Below are positions 1-14,500 of a DNA stretch of 64,000 nt, one piece after another (position 1 is the stretch's first letter; every line of letters begins with the position of its first letter). The notes under the pieces are model-generated. The model saw only the letters and a list, made by a program, of their open reading frames with translations. It was not told the DNA's origin and made no database searches. The DNA is from Fratercula arctica (Eukaryota; Chordata; Aves; Charadriiformes; Alcidae). Both the position numbers and the translations under genes were made by a program. Location: contig CANTUZ010000002.1 of the NCBI GenBank assembly GCA_947846985.1, forward strand, positions 18,181,587 to 18,245,586, in the 5' to 3' direction.

Positions 1-2774
1 CTGGAGCTCATAAACAGGAAAATATTTTCCAGTATCAGCATCATGTCAAGGCTACATTTAAGCCTTAGTAATTCCAAATCTTTTAAGAATAGCTGTAAGA
101 TACACTGTTTCTTATGGATTTAAACACTGAAAATATTTTGGATCACGTAATCTCTTTTGTCAATTACTGCAGCATTTGTCTCTTCTTATAGTACATAGCA
201 TCTAGTTGTGTGTCTCTCTGCAACAGAGTTCTGCTGCAGAGATTTTTACAAGGCTGTTGCTTGTACCATGTCATTCTTTTTTTTTTCCTGCAGAAGTCCT
301 CTTTCTTATTCACTTACATACAGGGTACCAGACCTCCCTTCAAAGTCCTTTCGTTGTCTACTCCTATCCTGCCCGTCATTATCTTACCAACAATATGTTG
401 ATATATAGGGATCCACCTCCAATCAGCCATTAATGACGGCCTTTATATCTTCATATGAATGCCTTAAAGCTTTCTCTCATGCTGCCCTGAGGGGTGTGTT
501 CCTGAGATACAAGTAAAATGAATGCATTTCTTCTGATAGCCCTTCCTATTTTTTCTTTCCCTTCCTATATGTAAAAAGACCTTGATGAAGGCAAGGCAGC
601 TACTGTTCTTAAACCAGAAGGCAAGCTTGACTCCAACTTAACGGTGGTCTTGTGTTCTGCAGCGGAGTGCTGAGGGAAGATCTCTGCATCTTTGCAAAGC
701 ATCTGTTCTGTATGGCAGTCCCAAAATCATGTCATGGCTGGATGGTTGCTTTCTAAGCACTCGGAACATGCAGGGATTTTGGATTGCAAGTAACATTGCC
801 CTGTAACTTTTTGGGCACGTACCTTAATTTCGTAGTTCTAGTTAAAACTCTTCTAGTTTTTCAAAGATGGGCAGCATGTAGTTTGTTAGCCTGGAACTAG
901 ATCTTGATCACAAGTAAAATTCTGTAGGAGCTGCCTTGAAACTGTTCACCAAATGGACAATGTTTTTACAATGTGTCCAACCCAAAGCTTTCATAGTCAG
1001 GGGATCTGAAGTCACAGGCTGGAGCGTTAGTCGCAGATGCTAAGGGATTAAGAATCCGAATGTTTGCTTACATAAATTGTAATTACTTTAGCAGTACAAC
1101 TCCTGAATTTAATTTAAATTGCTCTTTTCAAATAGTCAAGTTGATCAGGTATGGAGAAAATCCATGAAGGTATGATCATACTAGAAACTTAAGGTCCAAG
1201 AAACAAAACAATAACCAAATCCAGGACTTTTCTAGTTTGTTTTCTAACAGTCATAAACAATTACTCGGTTCTTCTTTTAGTGTGCATAAACTTCTACTAA
1301 TTTATATAGGAATTGGTCACAAATTTAACATCGGTAAGTGTGTAGGACAGATGAAAGAAGATGCATTTAGAGAAAGGCAGAAATAGTCACGTTTCTGTGC
1401 CTCTGTAAATATATTTGTGAAGATGAGATGTTCCAGTTCAAAACAAAGTCAAAATGGATACAAGCGCATGTGCAGACTTCATTTGCGTCATGATGTCTGT
1501 ATATTAATAGAATTCAGAGAAAAGGCAAACTTAATTTGCTAATTCCAGTGAATAGTTGTATTCAGCTTCCTATTGAGTAATCTCAGAAGGCATTTTTTTT
1601 TTAATGAGCATTCTGAATCTTTTCTCTCTTGTTTTTCTGTTTTCCATTAGATACTTGCTGTCTTAAATGTGTTTCTTAGCACTTTCATCAATATTGTATT
1701 TATTTCTAGATCAATTAAGAAGCGATTGTAATGTGTAACTTGTAATGACTAGCTTAAGGAGGTGTTGAATTTGAAGGACTTTATTATGTGATGGAGAGTT
1801 GTAGTTTAATGTGTGAACTTATTAACATCTTTCTTAAAAAGGAGAAATCTTCTCTGGCAGACACATGTTATAGAAAGTATCAAATGGTAGCTCTAGGGTT
1901 TGAAGTTAGTGTGTTCAAACTTAATTTGTTTCAAAGTAACAATTTCCTTGTTATGCGTGAATAAAAAGTACTTTGGAAAGACAGGTTTTTAGAATGCAAC
2001 AACCAACATCATTTATTACAGAGTGTTCACAAGCTGCAGGAGGGGATCTCACATTTTTCGTTGCCATATTCAACAGACGTGCCAGGGACAACAGACTTAT
2101 ACATTTATGCTTAAACATAATATCAAAATATTATTTTGTTATATGTTTATTTGATAGCTGATGACTGATTGTGACGTGATGTTGTTCACATTACAGTTTT
2201 TCTGATTGTGATTACTTTTATATGCAGTTTGGAGTTACTGCGCTTGGCACCATTATGCCATCTTTCATACTGCTGTAAATGGTTTTGTTTCACTTTTAGC
2301 TGGGATAAGCATAGAAAAATGCTCATATGCATATGTGTCAGGCTTTGCAAACATAGTTTGCTTTTAACATATATTACTGTGAAAGCATATTTTTGAATTA
2401 CACTGTGAAGAAAAGGCCCATTTTTGAGGTTTGGGCAACAAGAAATAACTTGGCCTAAAAAAATTAAGAGACCAGGAGGATAACTCTGCAGTGGAGTGGT
2501 GAGGCTCTGGGTTCTTTCTTTTTCCCTAATCAAGAAAGATAACATCTTGTAATCAGAAGTAGAGCATGTGTCCCTGTTCCATCACCCAGCGCAAGTCATA
2601 TGATGTGATGGGTGTTGAATTTTGTGACCCAGTTATTGTGTATGGGCAGGGTTGGGCCCTGACTCCTACGTACTTGCTGAAGTGCTGGGAAGTTCCTGAG
2701 CTTCTGTACAGACAGAAAGAAAATGGAAAAATCCACAGCCTGTTTCTAAAATCCTGGACAAAATTATTCCACCA

Positions 2775-2796
2775 CCCCCCCCCCCCCCCCCCCCCC
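2775..2796. repeat. Poly-C homopolymer (22 C)
   Basis: An uninterrupted run of 22 cytosines sits in otherwise AT-rich DNA, just after a short CCACC lead-in. Long C/G runs are rarer than A/T runs in vertebrate DNA and are prone to length change and to sequencing or assembly error. Read as protein it gives meaningless polyproline or polyglycine. Confidence 0.95.
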
Positions 2797-5700
2797 AAAT
2801 TTTGTGAATGCTTGAACATTTGCTTCTTTTCTGGGACCGATGTAATTCTAAACCTTCTGGGCTGTTTAGCCAGTGTAATGAAAAGAGAGTTAATGGGGAG
2901 CATCAGAAATTTGAAATGGCTTCCCCATTAAAAGAAAAAAGTGTATAAAGTAATTTTTGTTTGGAAAAGAGGTTCTTGAAGGAAGACATGAAAGATAATT
3001 ATAAATAGTGGGAGCAAATTAATATATTATTTATTTACTATTTCTGAGAATTTTGGGTACTAAACATGTTGCAAAAAAGTGCTTTACACCTGGCATAAGT
3101 TATAGAACTTATTTTCACAAGATATTGCGAAGAGCCAAAACAAAAAAATGGGCTCAATAAGGAGCTTTAGGAATCTATTGGTATTACTGGTGATAGTCCA
3201 GAGTCATTCTGACTCAAACAGATGCTGCTGGTTGTGGGGGGAGGAAATAGTTTTTATTTGCGTTACCTTCAATGTGTATTAAATATTCTGTCCTGGCTCT
3301 CCTGAAGATAGAATTGTGTACTACATGGACCTTTATTCTGGTTAAGTATGAAGGGTTTGGGGTTTTTCTCAGTTATTTTTTTTATCTCCTGTATGAAGTT
3401 GGCTGAAGAGCAGCAAGGTGGTGTCAGGCCTTTGCTAGCAGCAGAAGAATGTCTGTTAGTGGGCTTGGGTCATCAAACAGTTTTAACTTATCAATGGCTT
3501 GCTTTCACGTTGAGGACACAAAGCTAACTTTCAGTCTGTGCATGTTATAGGTGGATCAGAAAGCAGCAAACCAGGGACAGAGTAGTGGTGGCACTGCAGA
3601 TACATTCTGGATTGATAGAAGCCTAAAATAAGTGACTGAAAGTAAGTTTTAAATATCTATAGTTTTATACTAAACTAGAAGTCAGGTACTTTCCCAGGTA
3701 TTTTACTTCTCTTAACCTCCTTTTCCATAAAGCATCACATACAACTATTATAAGAATGAGATAAAGCATTTCTACAGTTGACATGGAATGGAAGAGTTTG
3801 GTTTGGGTTCCAATCTGTCCTGGTGAGGCTGAAGAGGTGGCTGTAGAGTGTTCCAGCTGGTGATAAGGTTTTGCTCAGCCTTCCTACCATACACACCCTG
3901 TCCTGGGAATCGGGACAGGCGAGTTCTTAGGAAAGACTGGTAATTGTTGGTTCATTAGTTGCAGTTCAGACTTGATGGTGACTAATGGATGCTGCCTAAA
4001 CAGACAGTGTGGGTGTCTTACACTCACTAAAACAATAATATAAATATTGTTATAAGAAATTTTCATTCCTACAGGCCAGTTGTACCACCACTGATTTGTG
4101 ACAAATGAACTTGGCCTGAATGATGGCTGAGCCTCTCTACACAACCAGATACAACTATGAAAATGAAAATGTTTAGGAAGTGTGGAGACATCTGGTGGGA
4201 TCATTGGGTGAGGTGTACCTTTTTAAGATCTCAGCAGAACATTTTGTGGTGCTTCTATCAACTGTTAAAGCAAAGCTTGCTATGTTATTACCTGAATTAT
4301 GTGAAATATAGGAGATTGGGTACTAAGAAAAATTGTAGCCCCCAAAATACTGGAATATTCCTATGTGTTAAAGACAAATGGAGCCAAGGAGTATTTTAAT
4401 GCCTGGCATAGCAGTGAGAAGGAAGAAGAAAGAGTAGACTCCTTTTAAATAATTAATACTTGTATCTATTTTATAAGGGTGATTGTTCATCATGTAAAAT
4501 GTATATTGAAGTTTCTGTTGTGAATTCCCATCATGTGATGGGAATGGGAACTGCAATAGGATTCCTTGGGGGGGCTCCGCTTCTCTGTGTTGGTTACATG
4601 GTTCCATCTGGTGAATTAAAGAGCTTTTGAAATAATAGCATAGAGCTCTGAAATACATGTAATTTCTTGATGTTTTCTTTACATGGTGTTTCCTTCAATG
4701 TGTAAATCCAGTGTTGCTCCCTCAGGTCATCATTAATGTGTTTGTGTATTTGGATTAACTAACTTGGCAGCCTCCCAGCGCCTTACTGCAGATTAATAAA
4801 ACAGCAAGTTTCACCTTGGTTTTTTTGCTCCTTTCATAACTTTACATGTGACTTTCTTTTTGCTGATTGTCCATGAGTTGTTTTTTCTGATCTGGTCTTT
4901 TAAAGAAGACATGCAGTTTCTTGAAAGTGGGGAGCACATTGTATGCTGACAAATAAGACAGCACATTTATGGCATATAAACAAACCAGGATATAGGTCTT
5001 CCCCCTCCCTCTGGTGTTAGGCTGATTTGTGTATTCTCTCGTGGAAATACAGGCAAAAAAATTTGCATTTTCTCCTTTGGTGGAAAGATTCTCTTTTCTA
5101 GTGCAAGGAGAGCTGTGGAGACCAAGGCATTTACACTAAACAAATTTTGGAACATCTGTGTATTGTTTAGCAGCAGGCCAAGGGAATTTATGTTTCAGAT
5201 TACACAGTATTTCACTCTTTCTGCTAAGCTAGTTTTGCATCCATGACCTGACAGATATCAATGGGCTTAGAAGGTCTTTAAGGATATACAGCAGAGCTGG
5301 TAATGCCGGTTTTCCTGCGGTCCAAGTGTAGTGCTCTCTTGCTGCCCGTCTCTGTAGGTGGTGGCAAATGACTGCCACCCCTTACCGTAAGCTCCGGCGG
5401 CAAGCATTTCGGCAATGTTTCGGAAAGCTTGAGTTCATTCAGCTAATGAACCATGTAGCTGTTGATGATTTGTCATGATAAACTATGTATTTTTTTTTTT
5501 TGTATGAAGACTGTAGGGAAACTGTATTTCTTCACAAGCAAATTTGAAAGAATATCACCAAAATTGTTGTCAGGTGCAACAATTGGGCAATTTTAAGATC
5601 TGCACTTATAGCTTAATTTAGTTCTTTTTGTATAAATGTTTTGATGGTCCTACATGACACTATACGCTCTTCGAGCAGATGCCTCGATCTCAGGTATTGT

Positions 5701-7693
5701 CAAAGTTGTAAGGCTTATAGCTATTGCAAAAGCTTGTTGGAAAAGTACGGTCAGGTGTCATTGGATAATGGCAGTGAATAAACGCAACAGGGAATTACAT
5801 CATGTTCTTGCCTCTGCAACTCAGTTATTCTAGTGAGTTTAATCACACTTTAGTTAGTGTTTCTAGGTAATTTAAAACTTTTCAAGAGATGCTGCTGAAT
5901 AGACATACCTGAGTTTCAGTTCCCAGTGTGAGTCTTTGGAAGATGACTTGCAACAGTCCTCTCTGTTGGTTCAGCAGGGGTTTAAGTTGGTCGTAACTGT
6001 GCTATTGCACATATAGGTCTTCATTATAAATGCCCTTAAATATTAGAGCATCTCAAAAAGGGCAGTACAGATTAATCAGTACTCCTGACCTAAGCCCATC
6101 TGCGCCTTCTCTTTGAACTTGGGGATTAAGTACAGTGATGCTATCTTGCATTAATATTTTGAAAATGTATGAAAATGTAAAACAACAGTATTGTGCAGAG
6201 AACTTATTTAAATCAAATTGTTTTGTAATAACTATATTTGACAACAATTTATGTAAGAATCTGGAAATCTGTGAGAATTAACTTTTACAATGTTTCAATA
6301 TCTTGTGATATATTGAGCAAGTGCTGTGGAAATGCAGAAGAAGGAAAAGATCATCCTGTCTTCAGAGCAGTGTTTCGAGGGTTTGCAGCAAATAAGGTAA
6401 ATATGTCAGACAGTAATGACAAAGCAAATACTTAGCATGATTTGTCCTGTATAGTGAGTGAGATGGGGTATATTTTGGGGAGTGGAAAGGGAGGGAGAAT
6501 GATTACTTATGACTCTAAAATGTGGATGTGGGGTAGCAGAGTGTTAACAGAGAACGTAGGTTGTTTCAAGATGTACTTGCTAGAGTTTTTTTATATGAGG
6601 AGCAACCTTCCACTTCCAAGCTAGATTTTATGGTGAGACTATTGGATATTGCATGTGTCTTTAGCAAAGTTTGCGAGTAAATTTCATGGCAAACTCACTG
6701 ATCATACTTGTTTGCACTGTGTTTTCATGCCTGCCTTTAGCTCTCAGAGAGGGGCAGGACAATTCCCACCTCACTCCCCCCCCATTAGCTTCATACTGTT
6801 CTCTCCCCCCTTGCATGCACAAAGACTTAATTTTGCAGCTTGCCTTAAACCCACAGGCAAGGATGGGTTTATTTGGGGTTGAAAGATAAGACAAAAACAA
6901 TTAAATATGCATAGCTGCTTATCCCAGACAGATCTTGCTTATCTTGATTCAGTGAAGAGGATGAAGAACCGTCACTGGCCTTCAGAGCCCTGCGTAGCCA
7001 TTTCCACGAAGTGGCTGGTTGCGTATAGCAGAATGGCTGCTTACTGGTGTGGTGTTGTCAGGTAGAAGAGATGGTGGTTGGGCTGGTCACTGCTGGCGTT
7101 TGGCTTCAGGAATTGAGCTGACCAGGTTGTCAAACTCCTTGGCTCTCAAAAAGCAAAGGAGATGGGTGACTAGCTCAAACGCAACACATCTCCTTCTCCA
7201 CCCAGTGCTGAACAGCATGTTTCAGTGCTTTTAATGGTTATGAAGAACTTATTGAGTGCCTAGTTGGTGTGTGTTATTCTTTTATTCAGAGTTAAATTTA
7301 CAACTAGATGCTTTGTTATTTCTACAGGATGTCTTTTTCTTTCTCTTTTTTTAAGTTCCCCCTCATGCAGCAGTGGTATATTTTTCAAGTACTTGTGCAT
7401 TTTCATATTGATAACTATTGCACAAGCACTCGTGACATTACTAATATCTTTGATACACTGTAGGTTTTACAGCTTTTGTACTAAAAGTGATAGTGTTATC
7501 ACAGGGTGTTTACTGAGTTCTTCAAACCCTGTTGTTACTGTTGCCTATGACTGTGGAGGAGTTAGAGGCTGGGCCATGCCCAGTGTGATTATTCTATATT
7601 ACTCTAGCATATCAGTACAAAAGAGCTTTTTGAAAAACATCTGTCAACACTGTGGGTTTTTGCATTGCTTTCTAAACTAGAACTTATGGTTTG

Positions 7694-7709
7694 TTTTTTT
7701 TTTTTTTTT
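7694..7709. repeat. Poly-T run (16 T)
   Basis: A simple homopolymer run. No retrotransposon body recognised beside it. Confidence 0.9.
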
Positions 7710-7997
7710 GGAAAGTTTGTAGTTTATGAGGGCCTGAAAGGGGTGTTTCATGTGGTCAGGAGAGGAGGGAGAAGATTAGCAACTCTTGTTCATTCTCTTT
7801 TGCATCAACATGCATGATATATATTCAACACAAAAGCACACTCTGATCTTCAAAATGCACTGTTTGATTATTTTCAGGTACTTACCTGTATGATTTATGT
7901 GTGATTAACACTTGGGGTTTTGTTTTTTGAATTTGGTTATTATAACTTATCTGGTTTTGTGTACACTCTCTGCTTGAAAAAGTGTGGTGTGGCACTT

Positions 7998-8011
7998 AAA
8001 AAAAAAAAAAA
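7998..8011. repeat. Poly-A run (14 A)
   Basis: A simple homopolymer run with no recognised SINE or LINE sequence attached. Confidence 0.9.
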
Positions 8012-11000
8012 GCTATATACTTTAGTAAACTGGGATTGTATCTACAAGCTGAGAAATTGAGTCTCTCTTATTCCTACTTGTTTTCACATGAGAAAACAGT
8101 GTGAAAAGTTTTCTCTCTTCCTCTTTCTGACACCTTACTTTCCTGGTAGGGGCAGGGCAGAGGCAATGGCATTGTAGCAGAGACTTTGATGACCAGAGAA
8201 GGGGACTTTGGAGAAGCACAGCCTTGGGCTTCAAGAATGTCTTGAGTGATAATATGTTTAAAACGGAGTTCTTTCAAAAGAAAATAATTTTTTTTTAACC
8301 TATGCTTGACATCTAAATGATGAGAGATTTCCTTTTGAAAAATTAATTTGAATCTCTAAAGTTTTGGTCAAAACGTTAGCCAGTAAATATCCTACATAAA
8401 CCTTATATCTGACCAGCACTAATGAAACTCATTAGTCCATTTGCCTAACAGCAAAGACCACTGGACGTTTGGTGGTGTTGTATTCTCTGTGTTTGGTTAA
8501 TTTTTCCATTGGGCTGTTGGATGCAAGAATTTAGAGCGCACTGGAAAACTCTTCCAGGGTGGTTATGTGCTTTTGTATTTCTGTTTCCTTGCCACTCCCT
8601 TGCTGATGATGGCTATATTACTTTCAGTTGAAAGGCAGTATTTTGTTTTGTTTCAAACTGGTGGGCTACATAATGATGAAATATCTTCTGGTATCCACTT
8701 AATAACTTTTAGGGAATTAACTTCTAGGTCCTAATGTTTGTTTAAACTAGTTTATAATGTTATCAGTAACAATTAAAATACTTGTGAAAATTAAGTTACA
8801 TGTCAAAACCCTCTTAGTATGCTTTAATCATACTGCCATACCTGAAATGAGCTGTGACAGTGATATTTTGGCAAATAACATACCATGAAAAATAGAGTTA
8901 TACTCTAATATTTTCCACAAATCTGAAGCCTACTGATGAGTGAGAGGAGAGTAGTTATGAAACTGTATGAAATTCAGACTACATAATTATATTGCTATAC
9001 TGTAAAAGCTGACAGTGATGTAAAAAAGCAGCAAATATTACTGCTGCTTTTGCCCTGCTGTTTATAGCTTTTCTTCTCCTCCTTCACCACCCTAGTTGAA
9101 GGTCATAGCAGATGCAATGGGAAAATTCTGAACATCATTTTTCTCAATCATGAGGCCAAATTTTCCAGATTTTGTAGAACAGACTATTGCAGTTAGACTG
9201 ACTTTGACATTGATGAGTAGAATTCTGCTGTATATCAATTCTGTTTTTAAGCACAGAACATTAGTTGAAGAATATTAAAATCGTCAAATTAGAAGTTACA
9301 GAGACCAGATGGCTAATTGGTTGCTGGAATTTGATGATGCTAAGTTCTGTATTTCTGATTAAGCTGAGAGTTGTGTGTGGAATGCTAACACAGTCATCAG
9401 TAAGGACCGGAAGAAATGTGCTTTATTTGCTTTGGGAAGAGCCCCAAATGTTGTCACTTCTACCATGGGAAAATGAAACCATATATCAAGGTTCAAAGCA
9501 CTTGCCTGGGAACCTGGAAAGCTGAGAATCTTGATCAAAATAGCAGAAAAGGATGTGAAGTGGAAAACCGGAGTGCTTACCTGGAACCCAAACCACTGGA
9601 AGATGGAAATATATGATTTCCTGTACTCACCACAAATTGTCTTACATCTTAGACATCTTTCCTCTTCAAACTGGCATGTGCTTTCTAGTGAGAAGCTTTC
9701 ACAGATTAACTTCTTCCAATGGGAACAATTCTCTTGGACACTTTCTACTAGGCTGTTACAAATAAAAGTAAGGACTGGCTCAGTCTCGGACATCTTCACT
9801 GAAAGAGAAATGAAAGTGATCTCCAGTATTAAGGTGTGTTAGTTCAGTTGCAAACCAGGCAATTCACTGTGCATGTGTACTTTGAAGAGAAGTGACTTAG
9901 AAACTCACTGTAGCGAGATCTTTTAAATATACAATCCATTTTATTCCACAAAATTCCCCTCAACCTAGAAAACGTAACTGATACCACAGTGATGAATCTG
10001 GTAGAAGGAATGTGTTCTGATGAAGCATGCTATAAAAACTTGCATGTTGTCCCCTTTTACTTTTTTGTGGTCTACTCTAATTTTGTGTAAATATTGCCTT
10101 TATAGTAAGGAACCAGACCACAAATTCAGTTAAGTACTTGTCATTTATCTTCATTAGAAAAGCAGAAGAATAAGTGCTTCTGGATTGAGATGCTTTAAAA
10201 ACCACCACCTTCATAAAAAGATTGATTGACAAAATAAAACTGCAGCAATATTCTGCAGCAATAAATTGCAAGTATTTGTTTTAATTGGCACTTCTCCATT
10301 TTCCTAACTTTCTTAAAATTATCAAAATCCAGTTCCTCGTTTTTTGTAGTTCTAGACAAGATATGTGTTCACCTCTACTAAACTTAAAGAAAGAGAACAC
10401 CACCCCTTCACTGTTAGGAAATTCAGTGGGTTTTCATATCTATTGTGTCATTGTTTACAGATAATGTAATTTTGCTTACTAAACAGTTTGCAGACAATTA
10501 TTTCACCTTTATGTTTATGTAATGTGAAAATGACCACATAATTTGAAATAAAGCTACTTTTAACAAATGGGCTTTTAAAAATCTATATCAGTTATGTATA
10601 ATTAGAGCATTGTATATCTTAGTTTCATATTAGATTCTTCCTGTATATGTGCTCTTAAAACAACCAGATGCAGACCTATGTGTGGCATGAGATGAGGAGA
10701 GATGCTTTCTTCTTCCCAAAGACAAGATGAAATCCATGTTGACTTATTGGAAAGGTGCAGGAGCTCCCTCTTCTGGCTTAGAGCGCTTTAAATTGAAAGT
10801 TTACGGGAACATTCTCAATTCACCATATTAAAAAAAAATATCTTATTTTGAATACTTATATGCAGAAATGTTTCTGCTATCTTTGCAGTCGTGGTAAAAT
10901 TTGGTTTGGCCCTCAGATGCCCATTTGGATTCTGCTCCAAGTGCAATATCGATGTTTCTAGAGCCTTGCTTTGTACCATCATAGACAGCATACCACCCTC

Positions 11001-11228
11001 TGTCAGTGTGGTAGTGCCAGTATGGTCATGACAGCAGTAGTTAATGTAGGAGTAGGTTGCTATTCCAATATGATCTCTTCATTTAAGCCCCACCTGAGCT
11101 TTTCACAACTGTTAACAGTAGTGTGAGTCCTTGGTGGGCATTTGGTACAAAACCCTATAAATCATCATATGTTTAGAAAGGAGAAGTGAGGCCTTTTAAG
11201 AACATTGAAAGGGCTTTGAAGTTTTTTT

Positions 11229-11262
11229 ATATATATATATATACACACACATACACACACAC
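11229..11262. repeat. Compound (TA)n(CA)n microsatellite
   Basis: About nine TA units pass directly into CA units interrupted once by TA. Compound alternating purine-pyrimidine repeats of this kind are common and often length-variable. Confidence 0.95.
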
Positions 11263-11524
11263 CGTGACCCCTTCTGTCTCCTTCCTTCCCGTTCATATCT
11301 AGGGAGTGGTAGGAGAGAGGAGGTTTCATTGCTGTTTGTGTTTATTCAGTCATTCTCTTTTTGTAGTCTCTTCAATGTTGCAAATCCTCAGAGAAATGTT
11401 ATAGTTCTGTAGGTATTTAATTTGGTAGGGCAGCACCTGAGTCTTTCATGTGACATCATTCCCAAGGGTAGGAACCTGACTGGAAAAGGTGGCACTGGGG
11501 ACAGATCCTTCATAGCTGTTTTTT

Positions 11525-11543
11525 AAAAAAAAAAAAAAAAAAA
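11525..11543. repeat. Poly-A run (19 A)
   Basis: A homopolymer after TTTT. It could be the relic of a retroposed tail, but the sequence upstream is not a repeat I recognise. Confidence 0.9.
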
Positions 11544-14500
11544 GTCTAGTGAATTTCTGAATTCTGAGAATGCAGGATGATAAAAAGTAACTCTTCAACT
11601 GACCTCTATCAGTGTTGTGCCTTCAAATCATCTGTCAAAATAGGAGCCAAGAGTGCCAGATGAGCCCTAGCCACTGTTTGGTTCCTTATCTCAAGGATAC
11701 TAATGCAAGGAACACACACCAACACATACTTGATACCAGTTACTTTGCAGTGACTAATTTTTGTACAATATATGTGGTTCCTCAAGTAGCTGCACTTAGC
11801 TGAATTCAGTTACCTGCCATCCCTCTATTTTTTGGGCTTCCTAGGTATTTTAGCTTTTGAATTCAGAGGGAAGATTGAACTGCCCCTGGTTCCCCCCTCT
11901 CATGGGAGCATAAGGAAGTGTATGACATGTACAGGAACAGTGCACATTCCTGTTTTAACTTCTCCAGTGCTATTAGGGAATCAATGACACCATCACAAAG
12001 AAACGTATTTACTGTAGAATATTTTTCCATTGCTTCATCAAAACTTCTGTATTCACTATATTTTTCATAACATCAGATTTTTTTAAAATGTTTCTACACT
12101 TTTATTTAGCTACACTTGCTGGAGCAGGTATGCTAATTTGTATAGCATCACCTTTGTCATTACCTAATAATAAACTGCAAGATGTGTGAGTTGGAGAGGC
12201 TGCTATGAATAACAGAAAATGTCAAAGGTTCACTATCAAACTGTTTAGCTCTGATTTATACAGTTTCAGAAAAAATACTTCGGTATTTGTAGCAAATGCC
12301 AAAATAGAATCAATGCAGTATTGTTCACCTAGTTAGAATTGCAAAATCTAGGAAATACAAACATTAAGTTTCCAACAGTAACATTAACTTGGACTCTTTG
12401 CATATCCTGTGTTTTCCTGGTATACATTAAGACATAAAGTAATGTATTAAGCTGTGAGTTGAACAAGAAAAACAGAAAAAATTCTTCATGTAGGTAACAC
12501 TGCCAAGTTAAGTTCTGTTACCATTTCTGTTTATTGACCCTTTATCATTTTGAAATATTTTCTTCATAAAGACTGAATATTATTTTTTGGCCAAATGAAG
12601 AGAAATCTGAGAGCTTGTCTTCATCGCAGTGTGAACTTGACGTAGTTTATCTCTTGCCTTAAATCTGACTCTTCTTCATCCATCAGTATCTCGTATTTGA
12701 ATTAAGGGGCTTTTAAACTTGAAAATATGACTTGAATCTCAGAGGCTGGTGCTCTGATTGCAATGGGAACGTAACAGCCTATATAGGTTGGCAAGACAGA
12801 ACTTAAAATTAATTCTAATTGATCTATTTTCTGATAATTAAATTTGTACGTAACTAAAATGTGCAGAATGACTGTACTCGTAGACTAAATCAAGCTTAAA
12901 GTGTTGCAGTAAAGATGAACTCTAACCATATCTCTTTGAATTATAATGTATAACTTTGGAAACTATATATATAATTGGTTCCAAAATTTTTAGGGAGTGT
13001 TCCAGATGTTACTGAGTGTTGATTATATGTAACTCAGAACATGGAAAAGTCCTGCTCTGAGGGTGGTTGCAGCCTGGAGATGGTACAGAGCTGCAGGCAG
13101 AAAAATCTCCCCATCTGATCTGTCCCTATCTGCGACACTTGCATGTGTCATAAACTTAAGGTTTCTTGCCTGTGTGAACACAGCTAATTCATGTTCTAGA
13201 AGAAAGGGAAGAGCCTTAAAGGAGATGTTTGGAGAGTAGTAAAGCAAGGGCTTGCTGGTCAAGAATAGATTTGGGAAGTGAATCTAGGTTTGTAAAGCAA
13301 TAGTGTTAAGAACATGGAGGGCTATTAGGGCTGCAGCAGTGGTGGGACGGGAGTGGAAATGGAGACAGGACAAAGCAAGAACTGTAAGGGAAGTAAGAGC
13401 GAAGTGTCAGGAGGTGGGGATGTTTATAAAGAGAGGGGTAAAAGCAAGTTTTGTTAGTGGAGGATCACGAATTCATGACAAGAATAGTGAGTACATCTCA
13501 GTGTCACCCAAGGAAAGGGTATGATGGATATAGGTGTGAAGCAAGAAACTGCAAGATGGAATTGGGACACCAAGGTCTGAGATGGGGGAGCTTCACTCCT
13601 AGAAAGAGGGACATGGAGAAAATTAAGGTAATAAAAATAGAACTCGAAGGAAGTGTGTCCTGTGTGACAAATCACACAGTGGGCTTGATGCAGTGGTGCT
13701 CCTAGAGCTTTCCAAGGAGGAAGAGGGGAGGGTGTGAGGCAGGAGGAGAGCTTTGCAGTGACATTGGGAGTTAGATACAATTGGAGAATTCAAGGATGAA
13801 GAATGGCCACAGGGAGGAACAGAAGACTGCAAGGAGTGTCTGGCATGCTTGATGCACCAGCAGTGCAGAAGCTCTGGAAGAGCTATTCAGCTTCACCTTT
13901 GTTTTCTTCCACAAACTGAGTATCCAAGAGCAGTTTGGCTTGCAAAGTTTGTAAAGTTTGGAAATCAAATGCACGTACTTCCTCTGACTAACTCTCTGTC
14001 CATGTGTGGTAGTTTGTTTTTACTGTGCACATGCAGACGTAAGGAAGTTGTTTGTTACTTACACTCAATATGCAACTAATAAATTACCACTTAATCAATC
14101 AAAACTTTTTCCAAAATTCAGCTAAAGGCATATACTTTTCAGATTGCTTATATTAAATTTTAAAAATTCCCATTAAAGAAAGAAACCTGAAACTGATTAA
14201 AATGAAAATAACTGTAGTGAGGGTTTTTTTGGTAAAAACATATATTAAGAAGTGGGGTTTATTCTGCTTTTGCTCTCAGAAAAAAGAATACATATTGTTT
14301 AGTTATTCATTCATTCATCCTTTCCCTTTACCCATCTTCTCCTCCATCAAAAAAATAAATCATCACATTTTGACAGAAGTGGATTATGGAAGGTTATGCT
14401 GAACCAAGGAGAAGTGTTCAGAAGATTAGTTAATCTGAAAGAGAAAGGATGGTCAAAACTTCTGTCTTCTGTAATAGAATATGGAAGCATTGTAAAACAT

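Noticed and set aside
2553..2931. Open frames on both strands through the poly-C tract
   Set aside because: The homopolymer gives polyproline or polyglycine and removes stops. Flanking residues match no family.
7264..7680. 138-residue hydrophobic open frame on the + strand
   Set aside because: T-rich DNA naturally encodes Phe/Leu/Ile-rich stretches. There is no recognised domain, no splice or promoter context, and it lies upstream of the gene.
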